Assembly (NCBI GenBank): GCA_037176705.1
Contig: CM073905.1
Span: 31,342,986-31,406,985 of the forward strand
From: Molossus alvarezi
Lineage: Eukaryota; Chordata; Mammalia; Chiroptera; Molossidae
Length of the DNA stretch: 64,000 bases
Direction of reading: 5' to 3'
This document shows, one piece after another, positions 41,780-53,008 of this stretch (position 1 is its first letter; the number at the start of each line of letters is the position of its first letter). Under the pieces are notes generated by a model. It ran no database searches, was not told where the DNA came from, and worked only from the letters and a program-made list of their open reading frames with translations. The position numbers and the translations under genes were made by a program.

Positions 41780-42480
41780 AAAAACCATTTTTCACCCACC
41801 AGACTGACGACAAACAGAAGGTTTGGTACCATCGACTGCTAGGAGATGTGATGAAGGGACCTAACTCCCTCCAGCGAGGACTGGGGCACGAGGATCGGGC
41901 CAGAGGTCGGGGACACTTTTATCTTCTACATGTTGATTTTATAACGCAGAATATAGTCCCACACTGCTCCGGTTCCTTACTCACTGAAGAGAGAAAGAGG
42001 AAGAAGATGGTCAGTACCAACGAGAAACAGAGGGTGTTCAGAATCCAGAACTGCCCTTGAACATGACCTCGTGGCTGCAGAAACCCCGACAGCTTGCAGC
42101 CTCTGGGACGCTCGCTCCCTCATCGCGCACGTTCTCGGGGCCCCATGTGCCCGGCGCCGTGCGGGGCTCTTCCCTCTGCTCCTGCAATCCCAGGGTGTGT
42201 CCTCACAGCGCCGCTCCACTTCTGTCCCCAGCCTGTGCCCCTGTGGCCGTGAAGTCATGGCTCCATGCAGGGCGAAGCTTCCATTTGTGACGGGCTGTTC
42301 CCCCGGAGCAGCTGCTGCGACAACATTTACTTTGTACAGCGGCCAAATGAGAGAGAGAGGGAGACACCCGAGAGCGAGCCCGCACTAGCCGACCCCCTTC
42401 CAAAACGTTCCTGACAAAATCTGGCACTCCTGGTTCTAATCAAAATACTGAACTTTGGAACAAATTAACATTCCACAGCC
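41780..42480. other. Single-copy sequence before the CpG-rich block
   Basis: No repeat or gene recognised. CpG frequency begins to rise from about 42110. Confidence 0.5.
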
Positions 42481-42950
42481 CGCGCGGGGAAGGCGAATTC
42501 AGCCGAGACAACTTCAGTTCACAACCACAACAAAAATAGCTTCTCCCGGAGAAGACACACTCTGCTAACAAGGGCACTTTTGTTTTGCCTCCGCTGCCAT
42601 CTGGCCGGGTGGCACCGGGGCTGGATCTGGTGCCGGCTCGTTCTGCCGGGAGCGGATGGGAGCTGGGTGGCGCTGCAGAAGGCTTCTCGGGCTCCTGGCA
42701 GAGGGTGCCGGCGCTGCGTCACCTCCAGACGGCCCCCAGAAAGCAGGCGGGCAGATGGAGCCCCGCTTCGCCCAGCTCCGAGCTCCGAGGGCGCAGAAGG
42801 TGCGACGCCAGCCGACAGCGCCGAGCAGGTGGGAAGCAGAGGAGAGCAAAACCCACGGCAGAACGTGGAAGCTGCTTCCTCTGCAAAACATCGCCGAACT
42901 CGGCGTGAGGCGCGCCTCGGAGGGTGGGGAGTCTGAGTTCCAGAAGGCGA
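42481..42950. other. Candidate orphan CpG island
   Basis: I count about 40 CpG dinucleotides in about 470 bp, with G+C clearly above its surroundings (for example cgcgcggggaaggcg, tgcgacgccagccgacagcg, cggcgtgaggcgcgcctcgg). The sequence is not a recognisable repeat and no known exon lies near it; the SPRING1 stop codon is 36.8 kb away. CpG islands usually mark promoters or strong regulatory elements (established knowledge). A long non-coding RNA promoter is one possibility (inference). ORFs on both strands here are a by-product of GC content. Confidence 0.65.
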
Positions 42951-43919
42951 ACAAAGAAGCATGATTTTTCTTCTTTTTTTTTTTTTCATTTTTCTCTTCC
43001 CTTCCCCTTCCAAGGTTCAGCCTCTTTCAAGGATTGATCAGGGACCTTCAGCAGCCGGCCTTGGCCTCAGTCTCCTTGTCTGTAGGATGGGAAGAACTTG
43101 TACAGACAGCATGCAGTGATTAGGAGGGGACAGGGCTAAGGGGCCTGGCTGGGGTTCTCTGAGGACTCTGACCTTTGACCCCTCCCCAGGGCTGTCACAT
43201 GGCGGAAACGATCTGCCAGCAGTGACTTCGCTTGTGGGGTTCCGAAGATGCTGCTGCTTTGCTAGGCCAATGGTTTTTCAACCTTCCACAACAGGCTCAA
43301 AACCCATGAATATACAGAAGGGGTCCATGACCTCCTGAAGCCGTCCACCTCCCAGGAGGGGTCCCCGGGCCCCAGTTAATAACCACCATAGACCTGCTGG
43401 GAAAACAGATACACAAAGCTTTCAGTTAAGTGGAGAAAGAATCCTTGAGAGAGACCCCAATCCCTCCCACCCTTAAATCAGGGAAAGTAGTCCCCTCAGT
43501 GCCCTCCCTCCCTCCCGCCAAACATCCACAAGGCAACTTTGGTTTCCAGACGAATTGAATCTGGTCTCCAAGGGGCTCCAAGTGGGGAGCAGATGGGGAA
43601 AGACCCTGGACCCCATGATTATGTCACTCTGCCCCCTGGAGAGTGGAGTGAGCACCCGGAGGTCGCACAGGGTCCCACTGTCGCAGGTACTTCCTGAATC
43701 AGACCTGAGCTACTGCAACTGGTGTAGGATTAAAAAAAAGGTCCATGGTGGGGCCCTTTACAAGTGTTCATTGCTCTCTGGACTGAGCCCGTCTCTGCTG
43801 TTGGTACCCATGGGGCTTGTCCTCAGGTCACATGGGGAAGCCTTTGCCCTGCTCCCCAACAGGGAACATGGGACAGGCCGCTGCTCTCCTCTGGCCTAGG
43901 TGCTATTCATCTGCTCCCT
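42951..43919. other. Single-copy intergenic sequence
   Basis: Begins with a T-run (42970-42986). A MIR-like 3' piece (+) lies near 43060-43100 (tctccttgtctgtaggatgg). A diverged hAT-like text (atggtttttcaaccttccac) lies near 43270. No gene. Confidence 0.45.
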
Positions 43920-44152
43920 CCCCTTTTTTTAAAAAAATCTTCACCTGAGGATATTTTTCCATTGATTTTTAGATACAGTGGGAGAGAGAGGGGGAGAGAG
44001 AGGCAGAGAGAGAAACATCAATGTGAGAGACACATCAATTGGTTGCCTCCCACATGCAATCTGCAACCGAGGTATGTGCCCTTGACTGGAATTGAACCCT
44101 CAACTCTGGTCCTTAGGCCCATGCTCTAACCACTGAGCAAAACCTGCCAGGG
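43920..44152 (-). mobile_element. VES SINE
   Basis: aatcttcacctgaggatatt, cattgatttttagatacagt, gagagacacatcaattggtt, head end ctgagcaaaacctgccagg. Flanks ctgctccct (43911-43919, 44153-44161) are identical. Confidence 0.94.
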
Positions 44153-44353
44153 CTGCTCCCTTTTCTTAACCTGATTTTCCCCTTCTGCTTTGGTGGCCTG
44201 CCGGGTCTTAGACTAACTGTGAACTTGAAGAGTGGAGCTGAGATCAATGTTCTAGGTAGAGTAACACAGGCCATCAGAACATCTTGAAACAGGAAAGAAC
44301 CCTGGCAACTCCAGAATTTTCTATCTCCAAGGCACGTGTTGATAACGTGTCTT

Positions 44354-44568
44354 TTTTTTTTTTTTTCTTTATTGATTTTAGAAAGAGAGGAAGGGAGAGG
44401 AAGAGAGGATAGAAACATCAATGAGAGAGAACATCAATTGGCTGCCCCCATCAAGCCCCCCACGGGGATTTGGCCCACAACCCGGACATGTGCCCTGACC
44501 GGGAATCGAACTGGCGACCTCTTGGTGCATGGGTCGACGCTGAGCCACTGAGCCACACCGGCCGGGCT
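44354..44568 (-). mobile_element. VES SINE (ATCAATAAAG-tail type)
   Basis: Long T-run, tctttattgattttagaaag, gaaacatcaatgagagagaa, gtgccctgaccgggaatcga, head end gagccacaccggccgggc. Flanks gataacgtgtctt and ggtaacttgtctt form the target-site duplication. Confidence 0.95.
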
Positions 44569-45990
44569 GGTAACTTGTCTTGCAGCTAAGTTTAAAGTAG
44601 CACTTTCCTTGGCTCTGAGGAAATGACTACTGTCTAAATCAAAGAATGCATGCGGAGGAGCTAATGGCGATCGGGGCTGGGGGCTCAGCCTGCCCCGCCA
44701 TGGGGAGAGGACCTTGTGCCTGCAAAGGAGAGGATCATGGGCCAGGGGAGCTGAGCAGGCGGGGGAGGCCGATCTGGAGGACAGACTTTCTGAAGCAGGA
44801 TCTTGGGTCACGCGCATCAGGATTATCTCAGGGGCTTGTCGCAAATGCAGTTGCTTGGGTTCAACTCAGACTCCCGGGATCAGCATCTCTGGACAAAGAG
44901 GCTGGAGTCTGCTGAATGGGCAAGTGCCCCAGGGAGCTGCTCTGTGCCCGGGCTTCACAGTCCACCCAAAGGCTCTCTGATTTTATCCTAAGTGCAGAGG
45001 GAGGCCATTGAAGGGTGTGCAAGGGAGAAGTGATGCAGTCCATCTTAAGGATGTTGTTCTGCCTCTTGGGTAGGAATTGAGTGCAGTGGGAGAAGGAGGG
45101 AGGTGCAGGGACCACTTGGACAGCTAGCAGAAGTCCACACTGCCTCCCTTGTCCCTCTGCTTCCCTGACAGTGGCACCATGTGGACTAGCCCCTGACTTC
45201 ATTAACCAACCCCAGCGCCGGCTGGATCCTCCCTGGTTATCTAGACACCCAGGCAGTGGCTGCCTGTACCCCAAAGTGACAAGTGGGTTGACACTGGGCC
45301 TTGGATCGTACACACCCCGAATCTCAGATTGTCTTTTGCTCCTTTAACATCTCACATGGTCACTCATGGTCAGCACGGCAGTTGGTTGGTTGTCCAAGGA
45401 CGCATCCTCCCCAGAAGAACAGGGAAAACCATCACCTCACCTGTCAGGGGCAGTTTAGATAGCATCAGGCCTGAGAATGGGGGAGCCTTTCATTGGCCCT
45501 CAAGATTCTGTCTGGTTCTATGATTCCGTGGCATACACTTACGTGGTAGGGGATCCATCAATGAGACTGTCACTTCCTCACAGGTCAGGTTCCTTACACT
45601 GGGTCCAGGTGACCCCACCGGTGCTCTTGGTTTGAAGATCATCAGGGAGGAGCCAAGCCCTGCAGCTCTCCCCAGTCCAGAGGCGGTGCTGTTGCTGGTG
45701 CTGACCCAAACCGGCCTTCCTCCTTCAGGTACACGGCAGGTTTCTCATTCTGTCTGCGCTCTCCAAGAGAGGCCATGACTCACAGTCCGAGTGTCCTGCT
45801 GCAGAGCACACAGAGGAGAATTGATCTCAAACCTTTTGCTGTCGTTGTTTTCCAAGTGCTGGAGAGACACGCTCAGAAGTCAGCAGAGAAAAACGCAGAA
45901 TCCTGGTCTCTCATGACACGTCTGCAAAACGCCCAGATGATGTCACAGAACAGGACCAAGCCACAAGCCAGCGGAACCTCCTTAGGTTCT
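44569..45990. other. Intergenic block with old repeat traces
   Basis: A MER20-like trace (+) at about 44808-44920 (gcgcatcaggattatctcag). An L2-type trace at about 44970-45080 (tgattttatcctaagtgcag, gaggccattgaagggtg). The rest is single-copy with no gene supported. Confidence 0.45.
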
Positions 45991-46006
45991 AAAAATGTCA
46001 AGAACA

Positions 46007-46218
46007 GTCTGGCCGGTGTGGCTCAGTGGTTGAGCGTCGACCCATGCACCAAGAGGTCGCTGGTTCGATTCCCGGTCAGGACACATGCCCAGGTTGTGGG
46101 CCCGATCCCCACTGTGGGCCATGCAGGAGGCAGCCAATCGATGTTTCTATCTCTCTCTCCTTCTCTCTTTCTCTCTCTCTCTCTAAATCAATAAAGGAAA
46201 AAAATTTTTTTAAATAAA
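46007..46218 (+). mobile_element. VES SINE with perfect 16-bp target-site duplication
   Basis: gtctggccggtgtggctcag, tggttgagcgtcgacccatg, ggttcgattcccggtcagga, gatgtttctatctctctctc, tail aaatcaataaaggaaaaaaa. Identical flanks aaaaatgtcaagaaca at 45991-46006 and 46219-46234, so the insertion is fairly young. Confidence 0.97.
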
Positions 46219-47599
46219 AAAAATGTCAAGAACATCTTTGCCCCTGGCTTCATTATTGTTTTATAAACCGACTTTATTGAGGTATAATTTACTTAGGATA
46301 AACGGTAACCACCTTAAGTGTGCAGGTTGATGTTTTGACAAATGTATACACCCAAATAACCATCACCTCAATTAAAAAAAGAAATATTTATATCACCTCT
46401 CCAGATTCCTTTGAGTGTCTTTGAAATCAATCTCCTTTTACCTCTGGCCTCAGGCAGCCACCGATCTGGTCTCTGTCCCCCTTGATGTACAATTTGCATA
46501 ATTTCATGTGATGGAACCAGACACCATGCTCATTTGAGATTCAGCCACATTGTCCATATATCAGTAATTCATTTCCTTTTATGATGAGTAGCAATTCCAT
46601 ATTTGTTTATCTGTTTGTTCATCTATTCACCTGCTGTTGAGTGTTTGGGTTGTTTCCAGGTTTTGGATAGCATGAATAAAGCTGTTATTTTGGACACACC
46701 TTTTTACAGATATACATTTTATTTCTCTTGGGTAAATACCTAAGAGTAGCTGGGTTGTGTGGCAGGTCTATTTTTACTTTTTAAGAAATTGCCACACCTT
46801 TCTCCAAAGTCGATATACCATTCTTACATTCCCACCAACAATGTATAAGCAGTCCAGTTGCTTCACATCCTTGCTAACACTTGTTATTATCAGCCTTTTA
46901 ATTTTAACCATTCTAATGGGTGTGTGGTTTCTCATTGTGCTAATTATTTTTACTTCCTTCATGACCAGTGTTGAGCACTTTTCCATATTCTCACTAGATG
47001 TTCTTATACCTTATCTTAGTCATATCTCTTCTAATCTTTTGCCCATGAAAAATATGTTTGTCTTATGAGTAAGTTGTAAGGGTTGGTTTTTCATTCTGGC
47101 TATAAGTCCTTTGTTGTGTGTGTGTGTGTTCTATTGTCTGTTGTATTTTTTTCATTTTCTTAACTGTATTTCACACAGCAAAGTTTCAAACTGTGATAAA
47201 GTCTAATTGATCCATTTTTTTCTTTTATGGTCTGTGTCTTATCTTAGAAATCTTTGCCTGTTCCAAGATCATAAAGATTTTCTCCTATGTTTTATTGTGT
47301 TAGCTTTTGCATTTATGCCTGTAATATCCTATTTAATTTCTGTGTATGTTACGTAGTAAAGTGTGATGTTGATTTTTCCCATGCAGGCATTCAGTTGTCC
47401 CAGCACCATTTGTTGCAAAACCTTTCTTTCCTCATTTGATTACCTTCATGCTTTGATCAAAAATCAACTGGCCATATACCTGCGGGTATAATTCCGAACT
47501 CTCTCTTGTGTTTCATTGATCTGTATGTCTGTCTTTTTACCCAGTGCCACATGGTCAGATAATTTCTTCACCTTTTAATTTATTTTTTGTTATTATATT

Positions 47600-47812
47600 T
47601 TAATTATATTTTATTCATTTTTAGATAGAGAGGAAGGGAGAGGGAGAGAATAGAGACATTGATGAAAGAGAATATTGATGGGTTGCCTCTTGCATGCCCC
47701 CACTGGAGATCAAGCCTGCAACCCACGGCATATGCCCTGACCGGGAATTGAACTGACCACCTCTTGGTGCATGGGACGATGCTTGATCGACTGAGCCACA
47801 CTGGCCTGGCTC
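47600..47812 (-). mobile_element. VES SINE inside L1
   Basis: ttattcatttttagatagag, gaggaagggagagggagaga, tatgccctgaccgggaattg, head end ctgagccacactggcctggc. Flanks share cacctttt. No clear poly(A) purity, so moderately old. Confidence 0.92.
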
Positions 47813-48060
47813 TGCCACCTTTTTAAAAAATTATTTTGTCTATTCTAGGACATCTGCATTTCCACATAAATTTTAGAATCAGCTTGTCAATTTTTATTAA
47901 ACTCTGCTGGAGTTTTGGTTGGGGTCACATTGAATAGATTGATCTATTTAGGGAGAATCAAAATCTTAACAATTTGTTTCTTTTCATCCATGAACATGGT
48001 ATATTACTTTATTTATTTTAGTCATTTAAAATTTCTTTCAGCAATCTTTTGTAATTAAAA

Positions 48061-48266
48061 CAATTTTTTTTTCTTTATTGAGTTTTAGAGAGAAAAAGGG
48101 AGAGCAATACAGAAACATGAATGAGAGAGAACATTGATTGGCTGCTTCCTACATGCCCCCCACTGGAGATTTGGCCCACAACCAGGGCATGTGCCCTGAC
48201 TGGGAATTGAACCAGTGACCTCCTGGTGCATGGGCTCATGCTCAACTACTGAGTTATACCAGCTGG
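48061..48266 (-). mobile_element. VES SINE inside L1
   Basis: ttctttattgagttttagag, gaaacatgaatgagagagaa, gtgccctgactgggaattga, diverged head end tgagttataccagctggg. Flanks gcaatcttttgta (48041-48053) and gcaatcttttgca (48267-48279) form the target duplication. Confidence 0.94.
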
Positions 48267-48375
48267 GCAATCTTTTGCAGTTTTTACTGTGCAGATTTTA
48301 TACACACTTTGTTAAATTTATTTAATATCTTTTGGTATTGTATTTTTATTTACTTCCAATTGTGTATTGCCTTCT

Positions 48376-48783
48376 CCTCCTCCTCTTCGTCCTTTACCAG
48401 TTATCACTTCCTTCCTAATTGTAACCTGCCATTAAAGCCTTAAGTATATCTTCTTATCCTTGACACTAAGATCGAAGGTTTGAAAAGATCCCAGTTGATG
48501 GTTTAGTCAAGAATTGGCATTGATGCTACTTCACATCTTGTCTCAGAACCTACAGCTGTTCTTGGCATAAGTCTTGGCTCATCAAACCACCTTCCTTCTC
48601 TCACTTCGCCCCTTTTTCACAGCTCCTACGATCACACCTCCTCCATGTAGCCTTCAGCGATGTGACAGGTTCTCTGGGATCTTTTCAATGGTGACTCTTC
48701 CTTCACTCACCACCACACTGATTGAAACAATGATCTAATTGTTCAAAATGAAGGAATTCTGTGTCGCTTAGCTCTTGTACGAC
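48376..48783. other. Single-copy sequence
   Basis: Starts with a cctcctcctc run. No gene or repeat recognised before the MLT1 LTR. Confidence 0.5.
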
Positions 48784-49224
48784 TGTATTAGTTTCCTAGG
48801 ACTACAGGAGCAAAGCACACACTAAGTGGCTTAAAACAACAGGAATTTATTTTCTCACAATTCTGGAGGCTGGAAGTCTAAAATCAAAGGGCTGGTAGGC
48901 TATGTTCCCTCTGACACCTGTAGGGGACGATCCTTTCTGCTTTCTCTGGTGGTTCTCAGCAATCCTTGGCTTGTGACTGCATACTCGGTGTTATTCTCCC
49001 TGTGTGTCTGTGTTCCTCTTCTTATAAAGACACCAGACAGACATATTGGATTAACAGTCCACATATTTCAGCATGACCTCATCTTAACTAATTATATCTG
49101 CAAGGACCTTATTTTCAAATAAGGTTACATTCTCAGGGACTGGAAATTAGAAGTTCAATCTCTCTCTCTCGCTCTCTTTTGTGTGTGTGTGGGGGGGGGG
49201 GAGGACACAATTCAACGCATAACA
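48784..49224 (+). mobile_element. MLT1-type solo LTR (ERVL-MaLR)
   Basis: tgtattagtttcctaggact, ggcttaaaacaacaggaatt, tctcacaattctggaggctg, cttggcttgtgactgcatac, tcttcttataaagacaccag, gacctcatcttaactaatta and tcaaataaggttacattctc follow an MLT1 LTR. A (tc)n(tg)n(g)n run (49158-49201) has expanded near its 3' end. The ends read TG and CA. No internal retroviral sequence flanks it, so it is a solo LTR. Confidence 0.85.
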
Positions 49225-49350
49225 AATAGCCTTTTCTCTTTCTCAAATGTTCTTTCTCATTTTGTTCTCTTTAAGAGTTACTGCAATTCACCTTCTTGGT
49301 TATTTTCTCCCGAAGAAGGGAATCACCTCTGTGCCCATCTTGATAGCCTC

Positions 49351-49549
49351 TTTAAAAAAATAATTTTTTTTATTGATTTTTTAGAGAGAGAGAGAGAAAC
49401 ATTGATGAGAGAGAACATCGACTGGCTGCCTCCTTGCATGTCCCCACTGGGGATTTGGCCCACAATCGGGGCATGTGTCCTGACCAGGAATCGAACCGGC
49501 GATCTCTTGGTGCATGAGTCGACGCTCAACCACTGAGCCACACCGGCCG
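49351..49549 (-). mobile_element. VES SINE (ATCAATAAAG-tail type)
   Basis: ttttttattgattttttaga, gaaacattgatgagagagaa, tgtgtcctgaccaggaatcg, head end gagccacaccggccggg. Flanks share ctcttta. Confidence 0.94.
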
Positions 49550-49904
49550 GGCTCTTTACAGCATCTTTGCATTTCTGTGAGACAGTCTATCACGACAGGT
49601 GCAACCCAAGGGCAGAGGCCACCTATTCATCTGGGAATATAGCTCAGAGCCAGAATCGCATCTTGACTTCCTCCATGGAGTGGCTGTTCCCACTTTGGGC
49701 ATTTCAAGTACATACTCCGACAATCCCTAGTCTGTCAATTTGCAGATTAATGAAAAGGATGGGGAAGTTTTCAGGAATCCGTGTTATTTAGGAAATACTC
49801 TGGATAAACATTTGGAATGCTATCGAAATGTCATCCTGATTGACTAAAATATGTTCAAAATGTAAAATAAAAATAGTCTTTGATGTAAATATGGTATGGC
49901 TGAG

Positions 49905-49990
49905 TTTTCCAACCTTGGCACTGTTGATGTTCTGTTCCAGACTGCTCTTTAATAGTCACAGAGGCCGCCGTGTGCATTGTAGGATGTCAA
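49905..49990 (-). mobile_element. MER5-type hAT fragment
   Basis: ttttccaaccttggcactgt, gatgttctgttccagactgc and gtgtgcattgtaggatgtca match the reverse complement of the MER5 3' part. The remainder is missing. Confidence 0.7.
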
Positions 49991-50760
49991 GCTCTTTCTA
50001 TTCCCCTGCCCATGGCCTATAACCTTCTTAGGGCCTGGCCCACCGGAACTGCTTATAGTTCCTGGAATCAGAGGCTTCCAGCCCTTGTGTCTCCGGACAG
50101 GTGTGTCCTTGACTTTCGTCCCTTCTTCACCTGGCTACCTCCTACGTGTCCTTCAGAACTAAGAGGAAGCGCTGCCCTTTGCTGGGAAGACTTCCCCCAA
50201 ACGGCACACCTTGCTTTTCACCCGACCCCAGGCCGCCTTAGGTAGGGTGCGCAGCAAGGCAGAGAAGAGCAATGGACCAGGGAGTCGGGCACAGGGTAAT
50301 AGGTGGAGTGGCGGAGGGCATGATGGGTGAGGTCAGGGGACATTGTGAGTGGTACTGGACTGTCAGGGACACTTTGACTAGGGGTGGCTTTCTGGCTTCA
50401 ATGGAGCAGGCAGGCTAAACTCATTCCAGGTCTGCTGGTTTCTATTGTGTTCCCGAAGCTCTTCCTGTGTATCTCTGTCCCAGCTCTTACCATGTCGCTG
50501 TGTTGAGCCTGTTAACCTCACTATCTCCTCTAGTAGACACAGAGCTCCTTGAGAGAGGGGTCCTGTGTGGTCATCTTTGTGTCCCCAGCTAATCAGATGA
50601 ACCCCCCATGAGCCAAGAGGCAGGATTAAATTTCTGGGAGGGATGCCATTTTCATTAATATTACTTATTAAGTCACTAGTATTTATTTATACTAAAATAA
50701 AGATACAGCCTTTTGGATAACCAAGAAAACAGGTACACTTCCTAAGAAAATCTGGTCTAT
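49991..50760. other. Single-copy intergenic sequence
   Basis: No gene or repeat recognised. The last 100 bases are AT-rich. Confidence 0.5.
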
Positions 50761-50968
50761 TTTTTCTTTATTGGTTTTAGAGCGAGAGGAAGAGAGAGAG
50801 AGAGGGAGAGATAGAAACATCGATGAGAGAGAACATTGATTGGCCACCTCCTGCATGCCCCGCACTGGGGATGGGCCCACAACCTGGGCATGTGCCCTGA
50901 CCGGGAATCAAACTGGTGACCTCTTGGTGCATGGGTCGATGCTCAACCACTGAGCCACACTGGCTGGA
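50761..50968 (-). mobile_element. VES SINE (ATCAATAAAG-tail type)
   Basis: tttctttattggttttagag, gaaacatcgatgagagagaa, gtgccctgaccgggaatcaa, head end gagccacactggctgga. Flanks tggtctattttt and tgatctattctt. Confidence 0.94.
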
Positions 50969-51008
50969 CTGATCTATTCTTATTTATTGAGCCTATTAGA
51001 CTGTCTTT

Positions 51009-51178
51009 GAAAAAAAAAAAAAAAGTTTTACCGAGCTAGAATTTACCCATTGAAAGCGTACCATTCGGTGGTTTTAAATCTATTCACCAAGTTGTGCAAC
51101 CATCACCAAAAAATCCATTACCCATTAGCAGTCACTTCCCTTTCTTGTCCCCCACCTGGTCCCGCTTCTAGGAAGCCA
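51009..51178 (-). mobile_element. L1 3' end fragment, antisense
   Basis: gttttaccgagctagaattt, acccattgaaagcgtaccat, tcaccaagttgtgcaaccat and agcagtcacttccctttctt are the antisense start of an L1 3' UTR. An A-run (51010-51024) precedes it. Confidence 0.8.
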
Positions 51179-51886
51179 CGGAGCTTCTGTTAGACTGAGC
51201 CGTAAATACTCCGAGCATCAGACAGCCCCCGCCCCTCTGGATGCCATGTCTGAACATCTGCGTTAGTGAGATTTTTTTTATCCAGGCAGAGGATGAGGGC
51301 GAGGAAGGAAGGAGGGGACGGACGCCATGGGACAGAGAGGCAGCAGGTATATGAAAAACGGGGGCTGTCTGGCTTAGAAGAGTCTTAGAAGAAAAGAAAG
51401 TGGACGACGCAGAGGAATACGCGGGGACGGTGCCAAATGTGCTCCTTTGGGAAAGTTTGCCGAGTTCTTTTCTATCAAAAGAAGCGATGATGTCATGGAA
51501 ATGAGATGGTCGGGAACAGGGCGGGGATGAATGTTCCATTGATTACGCGAGCTGCCGACAAGCGCAGCAGAAATGTGGCTGGGCGCTACTTCTCCTGGTG
51601 CTTGAAAAGAGAGCGACAAACATGATCTGAGGTCCTCCCTGCTGGCCCCATTGTTATGCGCAGGAGGTAAGCGACCTGCCTGTTAGATTCTAAGTCTCCT
51701 AACTGAATAGGCTCCCGAACATGTAAAAGTGTCTGCTGGGTAGAAATATTGTATTCAAATGCACATTTCCATCTTTCCCCACTGGATTCATTTGGAGAGG
51801 GGGAAAACAAAAACAAAAACCAAAAAACAGGTCCATTTGGAAGACTTTTCTTCCCTCTGACGGATGAAGCAGAGTGTGAAGGGTTT
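51179..51886. other. Single-copy intergenic sequence
   Basis: No gene or repeat recognised. Purine-rich around 51280-51330. ORFs on the - strand (up to 123 aa) look like chance. Confidence 0.5.
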
Positions 51887-52262
51887 CTGTGATGGGCAGA
51901 ATCGGGGTCCCCTGAACTGTCCACGTCCTCATCCTCGGGACCTGTGCACATGTTACCTTACGTGGCAAAAGGGACTTTGTGGATATGATCAAGGTGAGGA
52001 TCTTGAGATCCAGAGATTATCCTGGATTAACCAGGTGTGTTTAATGTAATCACACAGGCAGAAGGGTCAGAGTCAGAAAAGATATAACGACGGAAGTAGC
52101 GGTCAGAACGAGGCGGGGCCGTAAGCCAAGGCATGCCAGTGACCTCCAGAAGCTGGAAAAAGTAGGAAATGGGTTCTCCCCTGGGAGCCCCCAAACAGAA
52201 CATGGCCCTGCCATCCCTTCTCAGACTTCTGACCTTCAGACTGCGAGACGACACATTTGTGG
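51887..52262 (-). mobile_element. MLT1-type LTR, antisense
   Basis: tgtgatgggcagaatcgggg, ccacgtcctcatcctcggga, cctgtgcacatgttacctta, gactttgtggatatgatcaa, gtaagccaaggcatgccagt, gacctccagaagctgg and agacttctgaccttcagact follow the antisense of MLT1 in order. The 5' side of the LTR is interrupted by the SINE at 52275. Confidence 0.82.
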
Positions 52263-52274
52263 GGGTTGTTTTGC

Positions 52275-52495
52275 TTTAATCCTCACCTGAGGATATGTTT
52301 TTATTAGTTTTAGAGAGAGAGGAAGGGGGAGAGGGAGAGAGAGAGAAACATCGATGTGAGAGAGAAACATCAATCAGTTGCCTCCTATATATGACCCGAC
52401 TGGGGACTGAACCTACAACCTGGGTATATGCCTTGACCTGGAAATTGAACCCACAACCCTTTGGTGTATGGGAAACGCTCCAACCAATTGAATCC
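52275..52495 (-). mobile_element. Diverged VES SINE
   Basis: taatcctcacctgaggatat, gagagagaggaagggggaga, gaaacatcgatgtgagagag, and a degraded head with ggaaacgctccaaccaattg. Older than most copies here. Confidence 0.88.
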
Positions 52496-52724
52496 TCGTT
52501 CTCCGAGTCTCTGACTGATGGTCTCTGATGTTAGACCCAGCATTGCAGGGCTCATGTGATTAGGTGAGGCCCACCTGGAAAATCTGTTTCTTAAGCTCAG
52601 TTGATCTGGGACCTTCATTATTTCCATAGCATCCCTTCTCAGTGCTCCCTAGATTAGCGCTTGACTGACCAACTGGGAAAGGGGTACGTACAGCCGGAGC
52701 TGGGAGTCTTGAGGGGCCATCTTA

Positions 52725-52991
52725 TTTATTTATTTATATTTTTATCCTCACTTGAGGATTTTTTTTTTTTTTTTTTGCATTTATCTTCAGATAGAGCGGG
52801 AGGGAGAGAGGGAAGAAGAGAGAGAGAGAAACATCCATGTGAGAGAGACACATCGACTGGTCGCCACCCACATGACCCCAACCAGGACCGGGGACGAACT
52901 GCAACCGAGGTACATGCCCTTAGCGGGAACCGAACCCGGGTCTCTCTGGTCCGCGGGACAACGCTCTAACCGCTGAGCCAAACTGGCCAGG
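52725..52991 (-). mobile_element. VES SINE with 13- to 17-bp target-site duplication
   Basis: (ttta)n, tcctcacttgaggatttttt, gatagagcgggagggagaga, head end gagccaaactggccagg. Flanks aggggccatctta at 52712-52724 and 52996-53008 are identical, extending to 17 bp with one mismatch. Confidence 0.96.
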
Positions 52992-53008
52992 CTTCAGGGG
53001 CCATCTTA

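Larger units (their letters stand above)
46260..48375 (-). mobile_element. L1 3' UTR/ORF2 relic, antisense, 2.1 kb with two nested SINEs
   Basis: Antisense L1 in order: cgactttattgaggtataat, taaccatcacctcaatt, catcgtccatata-like text, tttgggttgtttccaggttt, cttacattcccaccaacaat, catccttgctaacacttgtt, tctaatcttttgcccatgaa, gttttattgtgttagctttt, gtcccagcaccatttgttgc, aaatcaactggccatatacc, gacatctgcatttccacata, catgaacatggtatattac and ttttgttaaatttattta-like text. ORF2 is broken throughout. It is the most AT-rich and least GC-shifted L1 of the window. Confidence 0.92.

Noticed and set aside
40961..41842. 293-aa ORF on the + strand
   Set aside because: Its last third is a translation of an antisense VES SINE, and the rest is GC-rich chance reading frame.
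42519..43013. ORFs of 102-164 aa in the CpG-rich block
   Set aside because: Both strands and several frames are open because of high GC. I report the CpG cluster instead.
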